64,000 nucleotides of DNA from Rhineura floridana (GCF_030035675.1 NC_084495.1:12369001-12433000); one strand, 5' to 3'; positions 19,735 to 30,683 are shown, counted from the stretch's first letter. The notes: generated from the sequence alone by a model not told the origin. Translations and numbers: made by a program.

Positions 19735-19935
19735 GTTGCCAGAGCAAAGCATTTCCATGAGCCACACCTGGAGGGGGAACAGGTTGATCTGCTGATCAGT
19801 TGCAAAATCTCTTTGAAGCTGAACTGGGGGAGGACACTCAAGTTGCTCCCAGTAAAAAAGGGTTGGGGCTTGACTAGCATCGTGTGCTCCCGTTTTCAGA
19901 AGAGAGAGGTGGAGACGCATTTCTACCCCCAGAGC
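19735..19935 (+). repeat. interspersed repeat (GCAAAGCATTTCC family)
   Basis: AGCAAAGCATTTCCATGAGC, CCACACCTGGAGGGGGAAC, GATCAGTTGCAAAATCTC and CCCGTTTTCAGAAGAGAGAG recur at 24524-24725 (same strand) and 31735-31950 (opposite strand). The family is unassigned. Confidence 0.75.
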
Positions 19936-20090
19936 CTTTCTCAGTACTGTCCTCACATGCATATTTTTTCCCTATGGACCAATGCAAGTGCTAAAAATTT
20001 CCTTTGGGCTCCTTAGAGGAAAGGCCAGATCCTAATATGACAGATATTTAACAAGCCATGCATGATCTTGGTTACAGGAGTAAATGAATC

Positions 20091-20307
20091 ATAGAATCAT
20101 AGAAGAGTAGAGTTGCAAGGGGCCTATAAGGTCATTGAGTCCAACCCACCGCTTGGTGCAGGAATCCAAATCAAAGCATTCCCGACAGGTGGCTGTCCAG
20201 CTGCCTCTTGAAGGCCTCCAGTGTTGGAGAGCCCCCCACCTCCCTAGGTCATTGGTTCCATTGTTGTCCTGCTCTAACAGTTAGGAAGTTTTTCCTGATG
20301 TCCAATT
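20091..20307 (-). mobile_element. CR1 LINE 3' end, truncated
   Basis: The CR1 terminal hallmark ATAGAATCATAGAAGAGTAG is followed by the family 3' UTR. It stops abruptly after TTTTTCCTGATGTCCAATTG, where other copies continue. Confidence 0.85.
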
Positions 20308-20740
20308 GATTATTTTGATTTTGAATATGTGCGCGTTGCCTCTAAGAGAATGGTGGGAGACTGGTTTGCCTGAACCTTTTGCAGGGCGACCACCATAAAT
20401 GCCTTGCCAAAGAAAGAGGGCAAAAGAGGACCCCAAGTACAAAAAAAAGCATGTTCCAAGATTGGGATGAGGGGGTGGTATTGGGTAGGACTGGGTTAAT
20501 AGCCAGGAGAACTGTTGGGGACTCCTTTACTGGCCATGACAAAGCTGGCAAGCACCTCTTTCGTTAGGGAACATAGAGGTAAAACACTCAGATTGACTAG
20601 GAAACAGTTGGAGACCCCTCTGGAAGCTGAGACTCAGCTTGGCAAAAGACTCTGCCTTTCTCCCACCCACAGCTGAGGATGATGTAATCTAGGTGTCTGT
20701 GTGTAAAAAGCAGCAGAAACCTGAGACAAAAGGAGAAAGC
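20308..20740. other. unassigned sequence upstream of the retroviral remnant
   Basis: No clear coding similarity. It could include a decayed part of the adjacent element or unrelated flank. I cannot decide. Confidence 0.35.
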
Positions 20741-21049
20741 CCAAATGGAGGAGGGGTGGAAATGGACAAAAGAATGCCAGGTCGCCTTCTCCCGATTAAA
20801 GGCGTCGCTCCAACAAGCCCCCGCGTTGGCCCTCCCCGATCCTAAGAAACCGTACCGCTTGTATGTGTCGGAAAACAGAGGGATGGCAGCGGGAGTGTTG
20901 ACCCAGAAATATGGCCTCAAACAAGTCCCAATAGGCTATTACTCCACAAAATTAGTTCCAGTGGCACAAGGTTGGCCGGCCTGCTTGAAGACAGTGGCGG
21001 CAGTGTCGGTGTTGCTCAAAAAGGCTGACAAAATCATGATGGGGGGGAC

Positions 21050-23044
21050 GTGGAGATAACAGGACCACACGACCTAGTAAAAATACTGGGGTCACAAGCA
21101 TCCAAAATCCTTAACCCAAGTAGACTCACCCAATACGAGCAGCAACTCCTGGGAAGGCAGGGAGTGAAATTAAGGACTTGTAACACCCTGAATCCCGCCA
21201 CCCTGTTACCGGAACCAGGGAACCTCATGCACGATTGCGAAGCTGCCCTACAGATACAAACTAAACCCAGATTAGATTTAACGGACAATCCCCTTCCCCA
21301 AGCCAGGGAAATATACATAGATGGTAGCAGCAAAGTGGTGAATGGAAAAAGATGTACAGGATATGCGATAGTGGAAGATGGCCAGTGCGTGAGTAAGGGC
21401 CGGCTCCCGGACCATTATTCAGCACAACAAGCGGAAATAACCGCCCTCATAATAACCCTGAAAATGACAAAGGGAGAACGGGTGAATATCTATACCGATT
21501 CCCGATATGCATTTAATGCGGTGCATGCTTTCGCCACCATATGGAAGGAAAGGGGATACACGGGAAGCAGTGGGAAGCCAATAGAGAATTTAGACTTGAT
21601 TAAAGAATTACTGCAAGCGGTGGGGCTCCCCGCGGAGGTATCTATTATGCATATATTAGCCCATGGAAGGGAAAGATCTCCTGAACATAGAAAGGGAAAT
21701 ACGGCAGCAGACTCATGCGCCAAAGAAGCAGCCATAGGGAACGAAAGAGAAGAGCTCCCACTCCAAGCGATTGTGACCATGCCCTTAACAGCGTATGAGC
21801 CTCAGTATTCACCCGCTGAAATAAATCAGCTCCTAGAACAAAAGGGAGTTTTGCTGGCATCAGGTTGGTTCCAGCTACCCACGGGGCAGATCGCAGTTCC
21901 CCGGCCCCTTTTGCGGCATATCGTAATGAAGGCACACGCACAGACGCACATGGGAGAAAGGGCGCTAGGGGATCTCCTCATCAGACAGGTGATTGCACCC
22001 GGACTCTATGTCGAAACCCAACGAGCAGCATTCCAATGCCCAACCTGCGCGGCAGTAAATCAGAAGGGTAACACTCCGCCACAACCGATGGGAGGACGAC
22101 CCTGGGCATATTACCCCTTTCAGAGGCTACAAAAAGACTTTGCTGAGCTTCCGAGAACCCAGACTTTTAAATATCTCTTGGTAATTGTGGATCAGCTGAC
22201 CAGGTGGGTGGAAGCCTACCCTACCCGAAAGGCAACGGCACACGTGGTAGCCAAAACACTGCTAAAGGAAATAATTCCCCGATTCTACCTGCCTGAGGTT
22301 ATAGAATCAGATCAAGGCTCACATTTCATATCGAAAGTGGTGCAGCAGCTACAGGAGCCATTAGGATTCAAATGGCAGTTGCACACCCCATGGAGACCGC
22401 AATCTTCCAGGCAGGTCGAGAGGTGTAACAAATTGATCAAAGCCCTGCTAACCAAACTTTGCATAGAGACAAAACTGAACTGGGTGCAAGCACTACCTCT
22501 GGCACTTACCATACTCCGGAATACCCCGCGGGGAAAGACTAAATTTACCCCTTTTGAGGTCTTGTATGGGAGGCCTCCCATTGTGACAACACCACAGACA
22601 GGACCCCTTGAGCCTACCCAGGTGGTAGGAGATGTCATTGTAAAAGAATATGTTGTTGCCTTGCAGTCTGTTCTCTCCTCTATCCACAGGCATGTATGGG
22701 AATACCAAAGGTTGCCTCTAAATGCAGCAATCCATCCGTTCAAACCAGGGGACTGGATCTGGATAAAAACCTGGAAGAAGGAGGCGTTGCAGCCCACCTG
22801 GGGGCCGCCAGTCCAGATTGCGATCGTTACTGAGGCTGCGGTCAAGGTCTTCGGCCAAGCCAAGTGGACCCACATCAGCAGGGTAAAAAGAGCGGCAGCC
22901 TCTATTCACGTGGAGCCAGGTACGGGAATAGCCAAGGATTCCCCAACAGCAGGGGCAGGTAGGACAGAAGAGCCTGAAGACAAGTGGCTGTCGGAGGCAG
23001 TCCCCGGTCTCAGCCTGAAGCTGAAATTGACCCACGCGAAATAG
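21050..23044 (+). pseudogene. pol: retroviral pol remnant (RNase H and integrase)
   Basis: About 660 residues remain open. RNase H lies roughly at residues 85-225 and integrase at about 270-610, with the C-terminal DNA-binding part near PFKPGDWIWIKTW. In class I retroviruses this region is made as part of a Gag-Pol precursor. Here it survives as a fossil within the larger element. Confidence 0.9.
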
Positions 23045-23072
23045 CCCATAAAAGTGGCAGGCACAGGACAAT

Positions 23073-23447
23073 ATGCTCCCCTCACGAACAAAAACATTCC
23101 TGTGGTTTCCCCTCCTATTCCTCTCCGGCCCCTGGAGCCAAGGCGCATGGACAAACGACCAGACGCCATGGGGAGAAAACCAGGTGCTCAACGTATTTAG
23201 GAACATTTCCAAGGAATTTAATCTGACTAAGTGTTGGGTCTGCATACCGACGGGTAGGGCCCATGTCCCTTTAAGACCGCTCCCCTTGACTTCCCTGGAA
23301 ATGGCAGTGGATTACCCCACCAACCATACTTGGGCCAGAAACACGTCGCTCACGGTCACTCCAGAAAGGGGCAATTGGTGTTGGAAAAGGACATCAGAAG
23401 GGAATGCCGCGATTCCAGTAGGGCATAGCTTATTTTGCTTATTCTAA
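23073..23447 (+). pseudogene. env: retroviral env remnant, N-terminal part
   Basis: A hydrophobic signal-peptide-like stretch (FLWFPLLFLSG) is followed by a short surface-glycoprotein start with N-x-S/T sites and paired cysteines (KCWVC). It slightly follows the pol end, as usual for the family, where env is expressed by splicing. Only a fragment is present. Confidence 0.75.
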
Positions 23448-23627
23448 TTACCATGCCATGCATTATCTCGTATGTAATGAAGATATTCTCCCGAATACTG
23501 ATAAAACAACAAATCAGGTATGAAAAGATCCTGTACCAACGTATTATACAAAATGCCGAACCATATGAAACAGGGTAGAAGACCTCAAAAAGGACCAAAG
23601 GTCTTTTTGAGGCTTCTGAGAGGGGAT

Positions 23628-24086
23628 TGTGATACTAAAGGTTGATACAATGCGATATTAAGGTTGATACAATGCAATATTAAGGTTGATACAATGTGAT
23701 ATTAAAGGTTGATACAATGTGATATTAAAGGCTGATACGATCAAGAGATGGTGATACAATCATAGGTGCTGATACAATCATAAGTGTTGCAACAAGGACA
23801 CAGCCCTTGAACAAATATGCAGTGTTAATTACTTACCTTAGGCAATCTCCATGCCCGAAATGGAACAGATAAGCCCTCGCCTGGAAGAAAAACAAATAAA
23901 CATGTATCATACAGACCTTTAAAAGCATGACATGTAAAGAGGAACGTCAGAGTTAGCCCGTGCTTGCTGCTCTCCGTTTGCAAACGTGCAATAAACCTGC
24001 TGGCATATTTTCTATCCTTGTCTCGTCTCCAAGTTAATTGACTTGAACTTGGGGAGCACGAACCTAGCCCCTAGTTGGGTGTAACA
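23628..24086 (+). repeat. retroviral 3' LTR
   Basis: It starts TGTGATAC after a purine-rich tract (GAGAGGGGA) and ends GTGTAACA, giving TG...CA ends and a length of 459 bp. The U3 part carries about five tandem units built on GGTTGATACAATG (23639-23740), as in retroviral enhancer repeats. A polyadenylation signal AATAAA lies at 23990-23995. Confidence 0.88.
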
Positions 24087-24520
24087 AGCTCACGGACCAC
24101 AGTTTGGGAACCTCTGTCATAGACAATACCTCTCACATTTCAGGGAGGAGCTTTGGGGTCCACTGTTATATTTGCTTTTTATTGAAATGCACCTGACAGT
24201 TGAGGATAGCAGTTCATGTGTATAATGAAGTGGGTTCTAGTCCATCCAAACAGATGCTACAATAAATTAGTTAGCCTTCAGGATGCCATCAGACTCTTTG
24301 TGTGCGTTTGTGTGTTTACATGGATTAGCTATACCTTACAGTTAAAGGGACCTCTGCAGTCCAGTTCTAACCACCAGTGGCCGCTAGTCCCCATTGGGAC
24401 TGATGTGGCACATAGCAGGGAGCCAAACAATAGTTGGAGCCAGAGGCAACACGGTTTCCCCATCTTCTTCCCTGTTGAGTTCTACAAAGGCAACACTAGG
24501 GCTGTGAACAGCTAGTCGCA
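24087..24520. other. unassigned sequence
   Basis: No gene or clear repeat recognised. Confidence 0.4.
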
Positions 24521-24523
24521 TGA

Positions 24524-24725
24524 GCAAAGTGTTTCCATGAGCCACACCTGGAAGGGGAACAGGTTGATCTGCTGATCAGTTGCAAAATCTCTTTGAAGCA
24601 ATTAAAAAAAAAACCCACTCAAGCTGATCTGACCAGGTTTTACAGGAAAAAGGGGCAGGCTTTGACTAGTGCTGTGCGACCCCCGTTTTCAGAAGAGGTG
24701 GAGGTGCGCTGGAACCATCAGAACA
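24524..24725 (+). repeat. interspersed repeat (GCAAAGCATTTCC family)
   Basis: It is a second copy of the block at 19735-19935, diverged and with an A-run insertion. It ends similarly at CCCGTTTTCAGAAGAGG. Confidence 0.75.
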
Positions 24726-25310
24726 GCAGGTGTGTTTCCACCCTGAGGCCCAGGAGGAGGAAGCTGGTAGCCAGCGCCATGCCCTGGATTAGTTGTTAAG
24801 TAAGGTGAGCAGATGAGGGCTGGCTAAAGGTAAACTGAGGCTGGGGCATTTGCCCTAATGAATCTGCCTCCACCGCTAGCCGCCTTTGCTCAGAAGGAAG
24901 GTCCTCCGATTTCAGTGGGACGTACTCCCATTTAAGCATTTCCCTGAGGGATCGTTCATCTTCAGTTGCTTAGCAATGATGTCCTGCTTGTTTGTGGACC
25001 CTGCTCTGTGAATGATGGTCACTGTGACCATTTTACATACATTTCAAGCTTGATTTAACTGTCACAGTTTATACTTCTCGCTTTGCATTTCCCTCTGACC
25101 TTACTGCCTACCACTTACCCACCTACCCCAGAGTACAGCCATGTAATATGTACCCGCCAAGCTCAAATGCACCTCATGCATCTGATGAAGTGTTGGACTC
25201 CAGTCCACAAAAGCTTTATGCCAGAATAGATCTGTTTGCCTTGAACAGCGCACAGTCCTAAGCACGACTATATTAGAAGTCCGTCCTAAATGGGACTTAC
25301 TCCCACTTAG
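24726..25310. other. unassigned sequence
   Basis: No gene recognised. It contains a short CTGATGAAGTGTTGGACTCC block, probably old repeat. Confidence 0.4.
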
Positions 25311-25311
25311 G

Positions 25312-25752
25312 GATGGGGGTGAAGTTCAATTCAGTTCACATTTGAAGTTGAATCTATCAAGTTTGCATTTTCTGAAACAACGTGAGAACCAAAACCAAAC
25401 TACCCTTCAAAGCCCATCTCTGAATTTTGCGATGTAGTTCTCCAACTAAACATTTACAAAATCCGTATATTGGGGGGGGGGATGTGCATAAAAATTAATA
25501 CATTAGTGAAAATAACATACAAAAAATCATTCTATCAGAGGAAATTACTTGTAAAAATGTAGACCTTAGCCAAAACTGCATACAAATGTGTTTATCAGGA
25601 GAAATTATCACTAAAACTCTGATGAATTTTCATGAAAAAAAAATTTAAAAAAGCAAATTGCTGCAGAAATGTGGAGAACTGAATTTAATTAAAAAGAGAG
25701 AAAGGGAAACTGAAGAGAACTGAAACTGACACATCCTTTCATCCCTACTCCC
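25312..25752 (-). repeat. AT-rich ~430-bp repeat (TTAGGGATG family)
   Basis: It runs from TTAGGGATGGGGG to TTTCATCCCTA in inverted orientation. ACTCCCAC precedes it and ACTCCCAG follows, a 7-of-8 match suggestive of a hAT-like 8-bp duplication, though the exact register is off by one or two bases. Confidence 0.78.
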
Positions 25753-25769
25753 AGGTAACCTGGGCTGTT

Positions 25770-25890
25770 AAGATGTTTTTGACTACAACTCCCATCAGCC
25801 CCAGCCAACACATCTGTATGATGCATGGGCCAACGGGGGTTGTAGCCCAAAACTTCTGGACAGCACCAGGTTGAGGAAGGCTGGTGTGCT
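25770..25890. mobile_element. foldback MITE with ACAACTCCCATCAGCC core
   Basis: ACCTGGGCTGTTAAGATGTT with ACTACAACTCCCATCAGCCC is mirrored by GGGGTTGTAGCCC and AACTTCTGGACAGCACCAGG. The ends are diverged and no duplication was resolved. Confidence 0.6.
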
Positions 25891-26005
25891 GAACTGCAGT
25901 CTTATACAAGGTGCCTCAAGCCTCTGTTCCCCCCCCAAGTAAACCTGTATCTGCAGTCTGAAGTCTTTGCTCTTTGGCTTTTTAAATTAATAATAATTAA
26001 TAATC

Positions 26006-26305
26006 AGGGGTGTAGTTGTTGGGGGTCTTAGACCCCTTATTTTTGGGGGAACAAGGTCCCTATGTCTCCAGAATCCTATGAGCCAATCAGCATGAAAGGG
26101 GAGTGTGTTAGCCACTGAGAAGAGTCTTCTAACATGTTCCCTTGTCGTTTCCTGCTGATTGGAGCCTACCAGAGTGAAAGGGAGTCAAATACTGAGAAGA
26201 CTCTTCTCAGTAGCCAACACTCTCCCCTTGCATGCTTTTTGGCACCTAAGGACGTCTGTTGTTGTGGGAGAAGGCATGTACAAGGCTAACAGTCTCAACT
26301 ACAGA
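26006..26305 (+). mobile_element. hAT-like MITE (CAGGGGTGTAG family), 3'-degraded
   Basis: It starts CAGGGGTGTAGTTGTTGGG and shares TCCCTATGTCTCCAG, GAGCCAATCAGCATGAAAGG and GGCATGTACAAGG-type sequence with the intact copy at 29014-29384. Its right end is not recognisable. Confidence 0.75.
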
Positions 26306-26879
26306 TCATATCAGCATCATTTATAGTACATCCATGTATTAGACAGGGATGGGCAGAAAGCAGATCTGTCACTAATGGCAGATCTCTGTATGATTTTTTA
26401 AAATGTTGATTTTATCTATATTTTGAGAATTGTATTATAACTCCACGTTCTTAAAGTCTGTTTCTTACGAATATTTGATTGTTTTATGTAAACAAACAAC
26501 AATAAAATAAATGGTTTGCAGTCAGTCGGCAAGGATTTCTGGCTGGGGGGGTTAACGATGAATTAATTACGTGTGTGTGATTGTATAGCAAAACCGTGCG
26601 TGAGCTTCCTTCAGTCCTCCAGAACAAATCCCTGGGCTCAGCATTCTTTCCCTCGAAGCATGATCTCTTTTGCAGCTGGCTGCGGCTGGTGGATCTCCGG
26701 GCTCTAGAAAAAAAACAAGAAGGGGAGGGGGAACCCCCCCCCCAAAGTGGATCCCGCCGGCTTGAAGCTGCCGCCTGCCCAGCCCGGTTTTCCAAATGCA
26801 TCCGACGGGGATTCTAGCAAAGGAGAAGGTCGATCGCACCAAGCCTGCGAGGAGGCAGCCCATCTCTGCAGAAGGCAAA

Positions 26880-27700
26880 AGAGCCTGCAAAGGAGGAGGA
26901 GGAGGAGAACCGGGGGGGGGGGGCAGCGGCCTCTTGGCCTTTTTGCACGTGCTTATTTTTGTTGATAGGGCTCGGCCCGGCCCCGGCGGCATCACGTGCC
27001 TCCTGGACGGCTCGCATTGTGTCGGGAGCCGCCTGTGTGTGTCACTGATCAATGTCATGACTTCCTCCTGATTGCAGCGGCGTCGGCGTCGGAGGCGGCA
27101 GCAGCGGCAGCAGCACAGCTGCGGCGTCGGCTTCGGGAGCAACGCGGCCGAAGGGAGGCGATCGTGGCGAGGTCCCCACCCGCAGCGCTCGCCCGACGGC
27201 ATCAGCTGGCTGGGTCTGCCCAGGGCACCATCCGGCGCGCCTCGCCCCCGACCGACCTGCTGGGCTTCTCCCGAGTGGGACGGCAAGGGGGGGGCGGAGA
27301 AGATGAGCGCCGGGCACGTCGTCTGCACGGGCTGGCTCATCAAATCGCCCCCGGAGAAGAAGCTCAAGAGATACGTGAGTCAAAACAAACCCCAAGAAGA
27401 ATGAGGAATAAGCGCTCCTGCCCGCTCCCCTCCTCCCTTGCAGGGTTTCTCTTTTTCCTTCTTTCCTTCAAAGCTTGGAGAGGGCGATCGTTGCTTGCAA
27501 GGCAACTCCTCCGCGCTTCGCAGCTGTGGAGACCTTGCAAGGGGCGGGCTCGGGCAATTGAGGCAAGACGGGCGCGATTCCCATGTCGCGTCTCCTCGGG
27601 AGTAAGGCCTCTTGGGATTCAGCGGGTCTTACTCCCAGGTTAGCAGGGTTAGGATTGCAGCGCGGGGCGAGATGCGCGTCGATGAAGGCCTTTCGCGTCT
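26880..27700. promoter_or_regulatory. CpG island / GAB-family promoter region
   Basis: This is a sharp rise in GC and CpG density, flanking and including the GAB exon. Numerous GCGGC, GGGGCGG and CCCGCCC strings are seen, and no TATA box is apparent. Such islands mark broadly used TATA-less promoters. The transcription start is not resolvable from sequence. The antisense 266-codon frame and other long frames here are GC artefacts. Confidence 0.8.
27303..27374 (+). CDS. GAB3: GAB-family docking protein, coding exon 1 (probable GAB3)
   Basis: The exon encodes 24 residues, beginning [18 protein letters not shown] and ending KKLKRY, followed by a consensus donor GTGAGT at 27375 in phase 0. GAB proteins begin with this segment, the first strand of the PH domain. 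The PH domain binds phosphoinositides at the plasma membrane, and the rest of the protein recruits SHP2 and PI3-kinase to activated receptors. In the family, from memory, the first coding exon ends after this KL-x-RY. From recalled mammalian sequences, MSAG and a small hydrophobic residue before KSPPE favour GAB3. GAB1 is nearly as similar overall (GAB1 and GAB2 have MSGG and Arg there), so the symbol is provisional while the family is firm. The ATG has A at -3. The frame is open upstream to 27072, so the start is chosen by homology. The next exon lies beyond the window. Confidence 0.85.
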
Positions 27701-27704
27701 TGTT

Positions 27705-29013
27705 TTTGTTTTGCATCGTCGAATGGGCTGCGAGATCTATCCTTGGACTTTCTGTGTGTGTGTGTGAGCTGCACCCGCCGCCTCCCCCCCCATCTCGTCT
27801 CCCCCTCCCCGAGTTCAGGGCTCGGGTGGTTGTTATGCAACCTATCGTTAGGGTGTTTGTTCGGGTGTTTTAGTTTTGAAACCACATTCTCTGTTTCAGT
27901 TAATGTGTGCGCCTGTTTTGCAACCGACATTCAAATACATCTCATTTGACTTTGGGGGACTTGCAAACAAGTTCTTGTCCGCATACACAGCCGATGAGGT
28001 TATTCTGGAAGGATGCGGCGCATTTGCACCTATCCTACCCCTGCGAGTGTTTTGTTTTTTGGGGGGGGGGAACTGATCCTGATGGCTGCTTGACCGGATT
28101 GATTTGCATGAGCCAGTTGGGTGTTTGTAGTCCTTGGCGTTCGAGCAGGAAGAAGGCAGAGGCAGGGATGGAGCTCTTTGCCAGCCTGGGCTAGTCCGTT
28201 CAAAGGGCTCCAGCGCTTCTGAGTAGCCCCTTTGTGCTCCCGGGGAGTGTTACTCAGACTGCAAGGAACCGTTTCGCAACCTACCCCCCAACTTTTACAT
28301 TTCCCCGGCTCTAGAATGTCTGCCTCTCTAGGTTGCATTCCACTAAGTCCAACTCAGAGTAGATCCATGCAGATGAACGAACCCGAGTTAGACGCGTCTG
28401 TGACCTTCAGTGGCTCTACTCTTGAGTAGGACTAGCATTCAGTACCACCCTATGTGGTGGTGTTGCTTTTCGAAAGCGCTTTTGCAAAGCGATCAGGACC
28501 ATAGCGCACAGTTAAAAGGATAACCATAAGAAAGATAGTGTGTTTTTCCTCCGTTTTGCTGGCCTGTAACCTGTGCAGACCTTCCTGGTGGTGGACCCAC
28601 CGCTGGCTTCCTTGTCTGCCTGCTCTGGCGCCCTCCGTTTAATGACTCAGCTGGTCCTCTTCCCTTCATCTGAGCTCTGCTGCTTTCCTCCTCCTCCTCC
28701 CCTGTTAGTCCAGTCCATCTTCATTGATGCTGGGTGGTGAGATCCCTGGCACACCCAGTTTCTTCTTTTTGCACAGTGCCCAGCAAGTACCTGGCGTGAG
28801 TGCTCAGTAGACATGCCACGGGAGGTAGAATGACTCTGGACTGCAACGAAAACAACACATTTCCTGATTCTTCCCAGTGTGTGTGTGTGTGTTTTGGTCC
28901 ACCTTTTGTGACTGTCAGGTTTGTTGACTGGTTAGAAAGGAATCCACTTGTCCCAAGAGGAGGAAAGGACGGCACCCTGGTATGTGTCTCTTGCTCTTCG
29001 GCAGCCTGGCAGC
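27705..29013. other. unassigned intronic sequence
   Basis: It follows the CpG island. No repeat family or exon was recognised, apart from a short TG run near 28879. Sequences such as TTCCACTAAGTCCAACTCAG resemble old reptile repeats but are too short to assign. Confidence 0.45.
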
Positions 29014-29384
29014 CAGGGGTGTAGTCATTTGGGATCCCAGGGAAGGGGGGTCTTAGATGCCTTATATTTTTGGGAGCAGGGTCCCTATGTCTCCAGCATC
29101 CTATGTCTCCAGCATCTTATGAGCCAATCAGCATGAAAGGGGAGTGTGTTAGCAACTGAGAAGAGTGTATTCTAACATCTTCCCTTGCCCATTCCTGCTG
29201 ATTGGAGCCTATCAGAGTGAAAGGAGGTGAGTTGGCCTCTGAGAAGACTCTTCTTAGTAGCTAATACTCTCCCCTTTCATGCTTATTGGCTCCTAGGGAC
29301 ATCTGTTGTTGTGGGAGAAGGCATGAACAAGAATCTCATTCTCAACCCAACAGCAAAAAAAAAAAAAAAGCCACTACACTCCTG
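29014..29384 (+). mobile_element. hAT-like MITE (CAGGGGTGTAG family), complete
   Basis: The 371-bp element starts CAGGGGTGTAGTC and ends ACTACACTCCTG, inverted ends differing by one base over 12. Flanks CTGGCAGC (29006-29013) and CTGGCGTC (29385-29392) agree at 6 of 8, an aged 8-bp duplication. It contains an internal direct repeat (CATCCTATGTCTCCAG / CATCTTATG) and an inverted pair around CTGAGAAGA. Confidence 0.8.
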
Positions 29385-29399
29385 CTGGCGTCCCTTCTT

Positions 29400-29800
29400 C
29401 TCTGTTTCCTTCCTTTTCCCTGGATTCCTGGTCCTTGCCCTTCAAAAGCATTGAACTGAAGCACCTTCTTTTCTCTGCATTTGTTTTTCCCCTCCCTCTT
29501 CTTCTCCACATATCTGGAAAATGAAAGCAAAATAATTGGGTAGAATCTAAAAATGCTTATTTCTTTCTAAGCATCCCCCCCCTTTTAAAAATCTGATCCA
29601 ATGGCTGTATATTTCCTTGCTTTTACTCTGTTAAATTCCCCCTCCCTCCCCTCTAAAAAACTTTAAATAACCATTGCAGCCAGTCTCTAGGGACTTGCAT
29701 ATAAATAGCAAATCTGTAGTATCTGTGGATTTTGTTTCATCGCTGGCATTGTCATCTGTGGGCCTGTAATGGAGTAACAAGAGCACAAGCAGCATACAGA
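29400..29800. other. unassigned intronic sequence
   Basis: Pyrimidine-rich, no exon or repeat recognised. Confidence 0.4.
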
Positions 29801-29804
29801 TCTA

Positions 29805-30032
29805 TATTAAAGGACTGCCTTCAAGTCAATTCCGACTTATGGGCGACCCTATGAATAGAGTTGTCATGGTAAGCGGTATTCAGAGGGGGTTTACCATTGC
29901 CCCCCTCTGAGGCTGAGAGGCAGTGGCTGGCCCAAGGTCACCTAGTCAGCTTCATGGCTGTGTGGGGATTCGAACCCTGGTCTCCCAGGTCGTAGTCCAA
30001 CACCTTAACCACTATACCACACTGGCTCTCAG
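29805..30032 (-). mobile_element. Sauria-type tRNA-derived SINE, near complete
   Basis: On the minus strand it opens GAGCCAGTGTGGTATAGTGG (A-box region) and has GGGTTCGAATCC (B box). The body is GGCCAGCCACTGCCTCTCAG and the tail is GGGTCGCCCATAAGTCGGAA. The tail resembles the 3' end of the BovB LINE at 46560-47185, consistent with BovB-driven retroposition. Pol III would transcribe an active copy. Confidence 0.9.
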
Positions 30033-30161
30033 ATCTATATAGGCAGGTATAAATGCATCTGCTAAATGTATAAGTTTCCTGGCTGACATCTTTAGCAACT
30101 CTTGAAACTCAAACAGTTTGGGTGACTCGCAAGCCTACGTATGCTTAGAAAGTCACACTAG

Positions 30162-30335
30162 GTCACATCCACAACATACCGCCCCAAGAATCCTGGGAAC
30201 TGTTGTCTATCCATCAACAGAGTTACTATTCTCAGGACGCTTAACAAACTATGGTTCCCAGGGTTCTTTGGGGGAAGCTATGTGCTTTAAATGTGTTTAA
30301 AATGTGTTTTAAAGGTATGGTGTGGCTGTGACCAT
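30162..30335. mobile_element. foldback element (ATCCACACC family)
   Basis: GTCACATCCACAACATACCG and GGTATGGTGTGGCTGTGAC are the ends, with AATCCTGGGAACTG and CTATGGTTCCCAGGGTTC as inner arms. Confidence 0.75.
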
Positions 30336-30479
30336 TGTCTTCAATGGGCCTTACAATTTAGACATTCAGGTCTATCTTGTGTCCATTTCTGTGCTACACC
30401 ACAGAAGGCTGTGTCATGAAAATGCAGTGATCAGATACAACAAGTTTGTTGCCTTAGTGCAAAATCTTATTTACCTTTT

Positions 30480-30683
30480 TTATGTATTATTACATTTATA
30501 TCCCACCTTTCCTCCAAGGAACTCAAGGTGGCGTACATGTTCTCCTCCCTCTCCATTTTACCCTCACAACAACGCTGAGAAGTAGGTTAGGCTAAGAGAC
30601 AGTGACTGGCTTGAGGTCACCTAGCAAGCTTCATGGCTCAGTGGGGATTTGAACCCTGGTCTCTTAGCTCAGAGTCCGACACT
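30480..30683 (-). mobile_element. tRNA-derived SINE, alternative tail type
   Basis: It shares the B-box half (GGGATTTGAACCCTGGTCTC) with the Sauria-type copies. Its tail is TTTATATCCCACCTTTCCTC and AACTCAAGGTGGCGTACATG. Copies with this tail are at 41665-41855 (-) and 63465-63705 (+). Confidence 0.85.

Larger units (their letters stand above)
20745..24086 (+). mobile_element. endogenous retrovirus, class I (gammaretrovirus-like), 5'-incomplete, broken fossil
   Basis: Parts in order are the end of reverse transcriptase, an RNase H domain (IYIDGS and TDSRYAF motifs), integrase (zinc-binding N-terminal region, catalytic core with LLVIVDQLTRW and ESDQGSHF), the start of an env gene with a signal peptide, a purine-rich tract, and a 3' LTR. 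Gag, most of reverse transcriptase and the 5' LTR are not seen. The integrase resembles class I retroviruses. A long stretch of pol is still open, which suggests moderate to young age, but the locus is clearly incomplete and not functional as a whole. Confidence 0.93.

Noticed and set aside
26567-27367. 266-codon minus-strand open frame across the CpG island
   Set aside because: It is antisense to the GAB exon, made of low-complexity Arg/Pro/Ser-rich translation from GC-rich DNA, with no domain or splice context.
26996-27643. 215-codon frame overlapping the GAB exon
   Set aside because: It is in a different frame from the recognisable GAB peptide, runs over the splice donor into intron and is a GC artefact.
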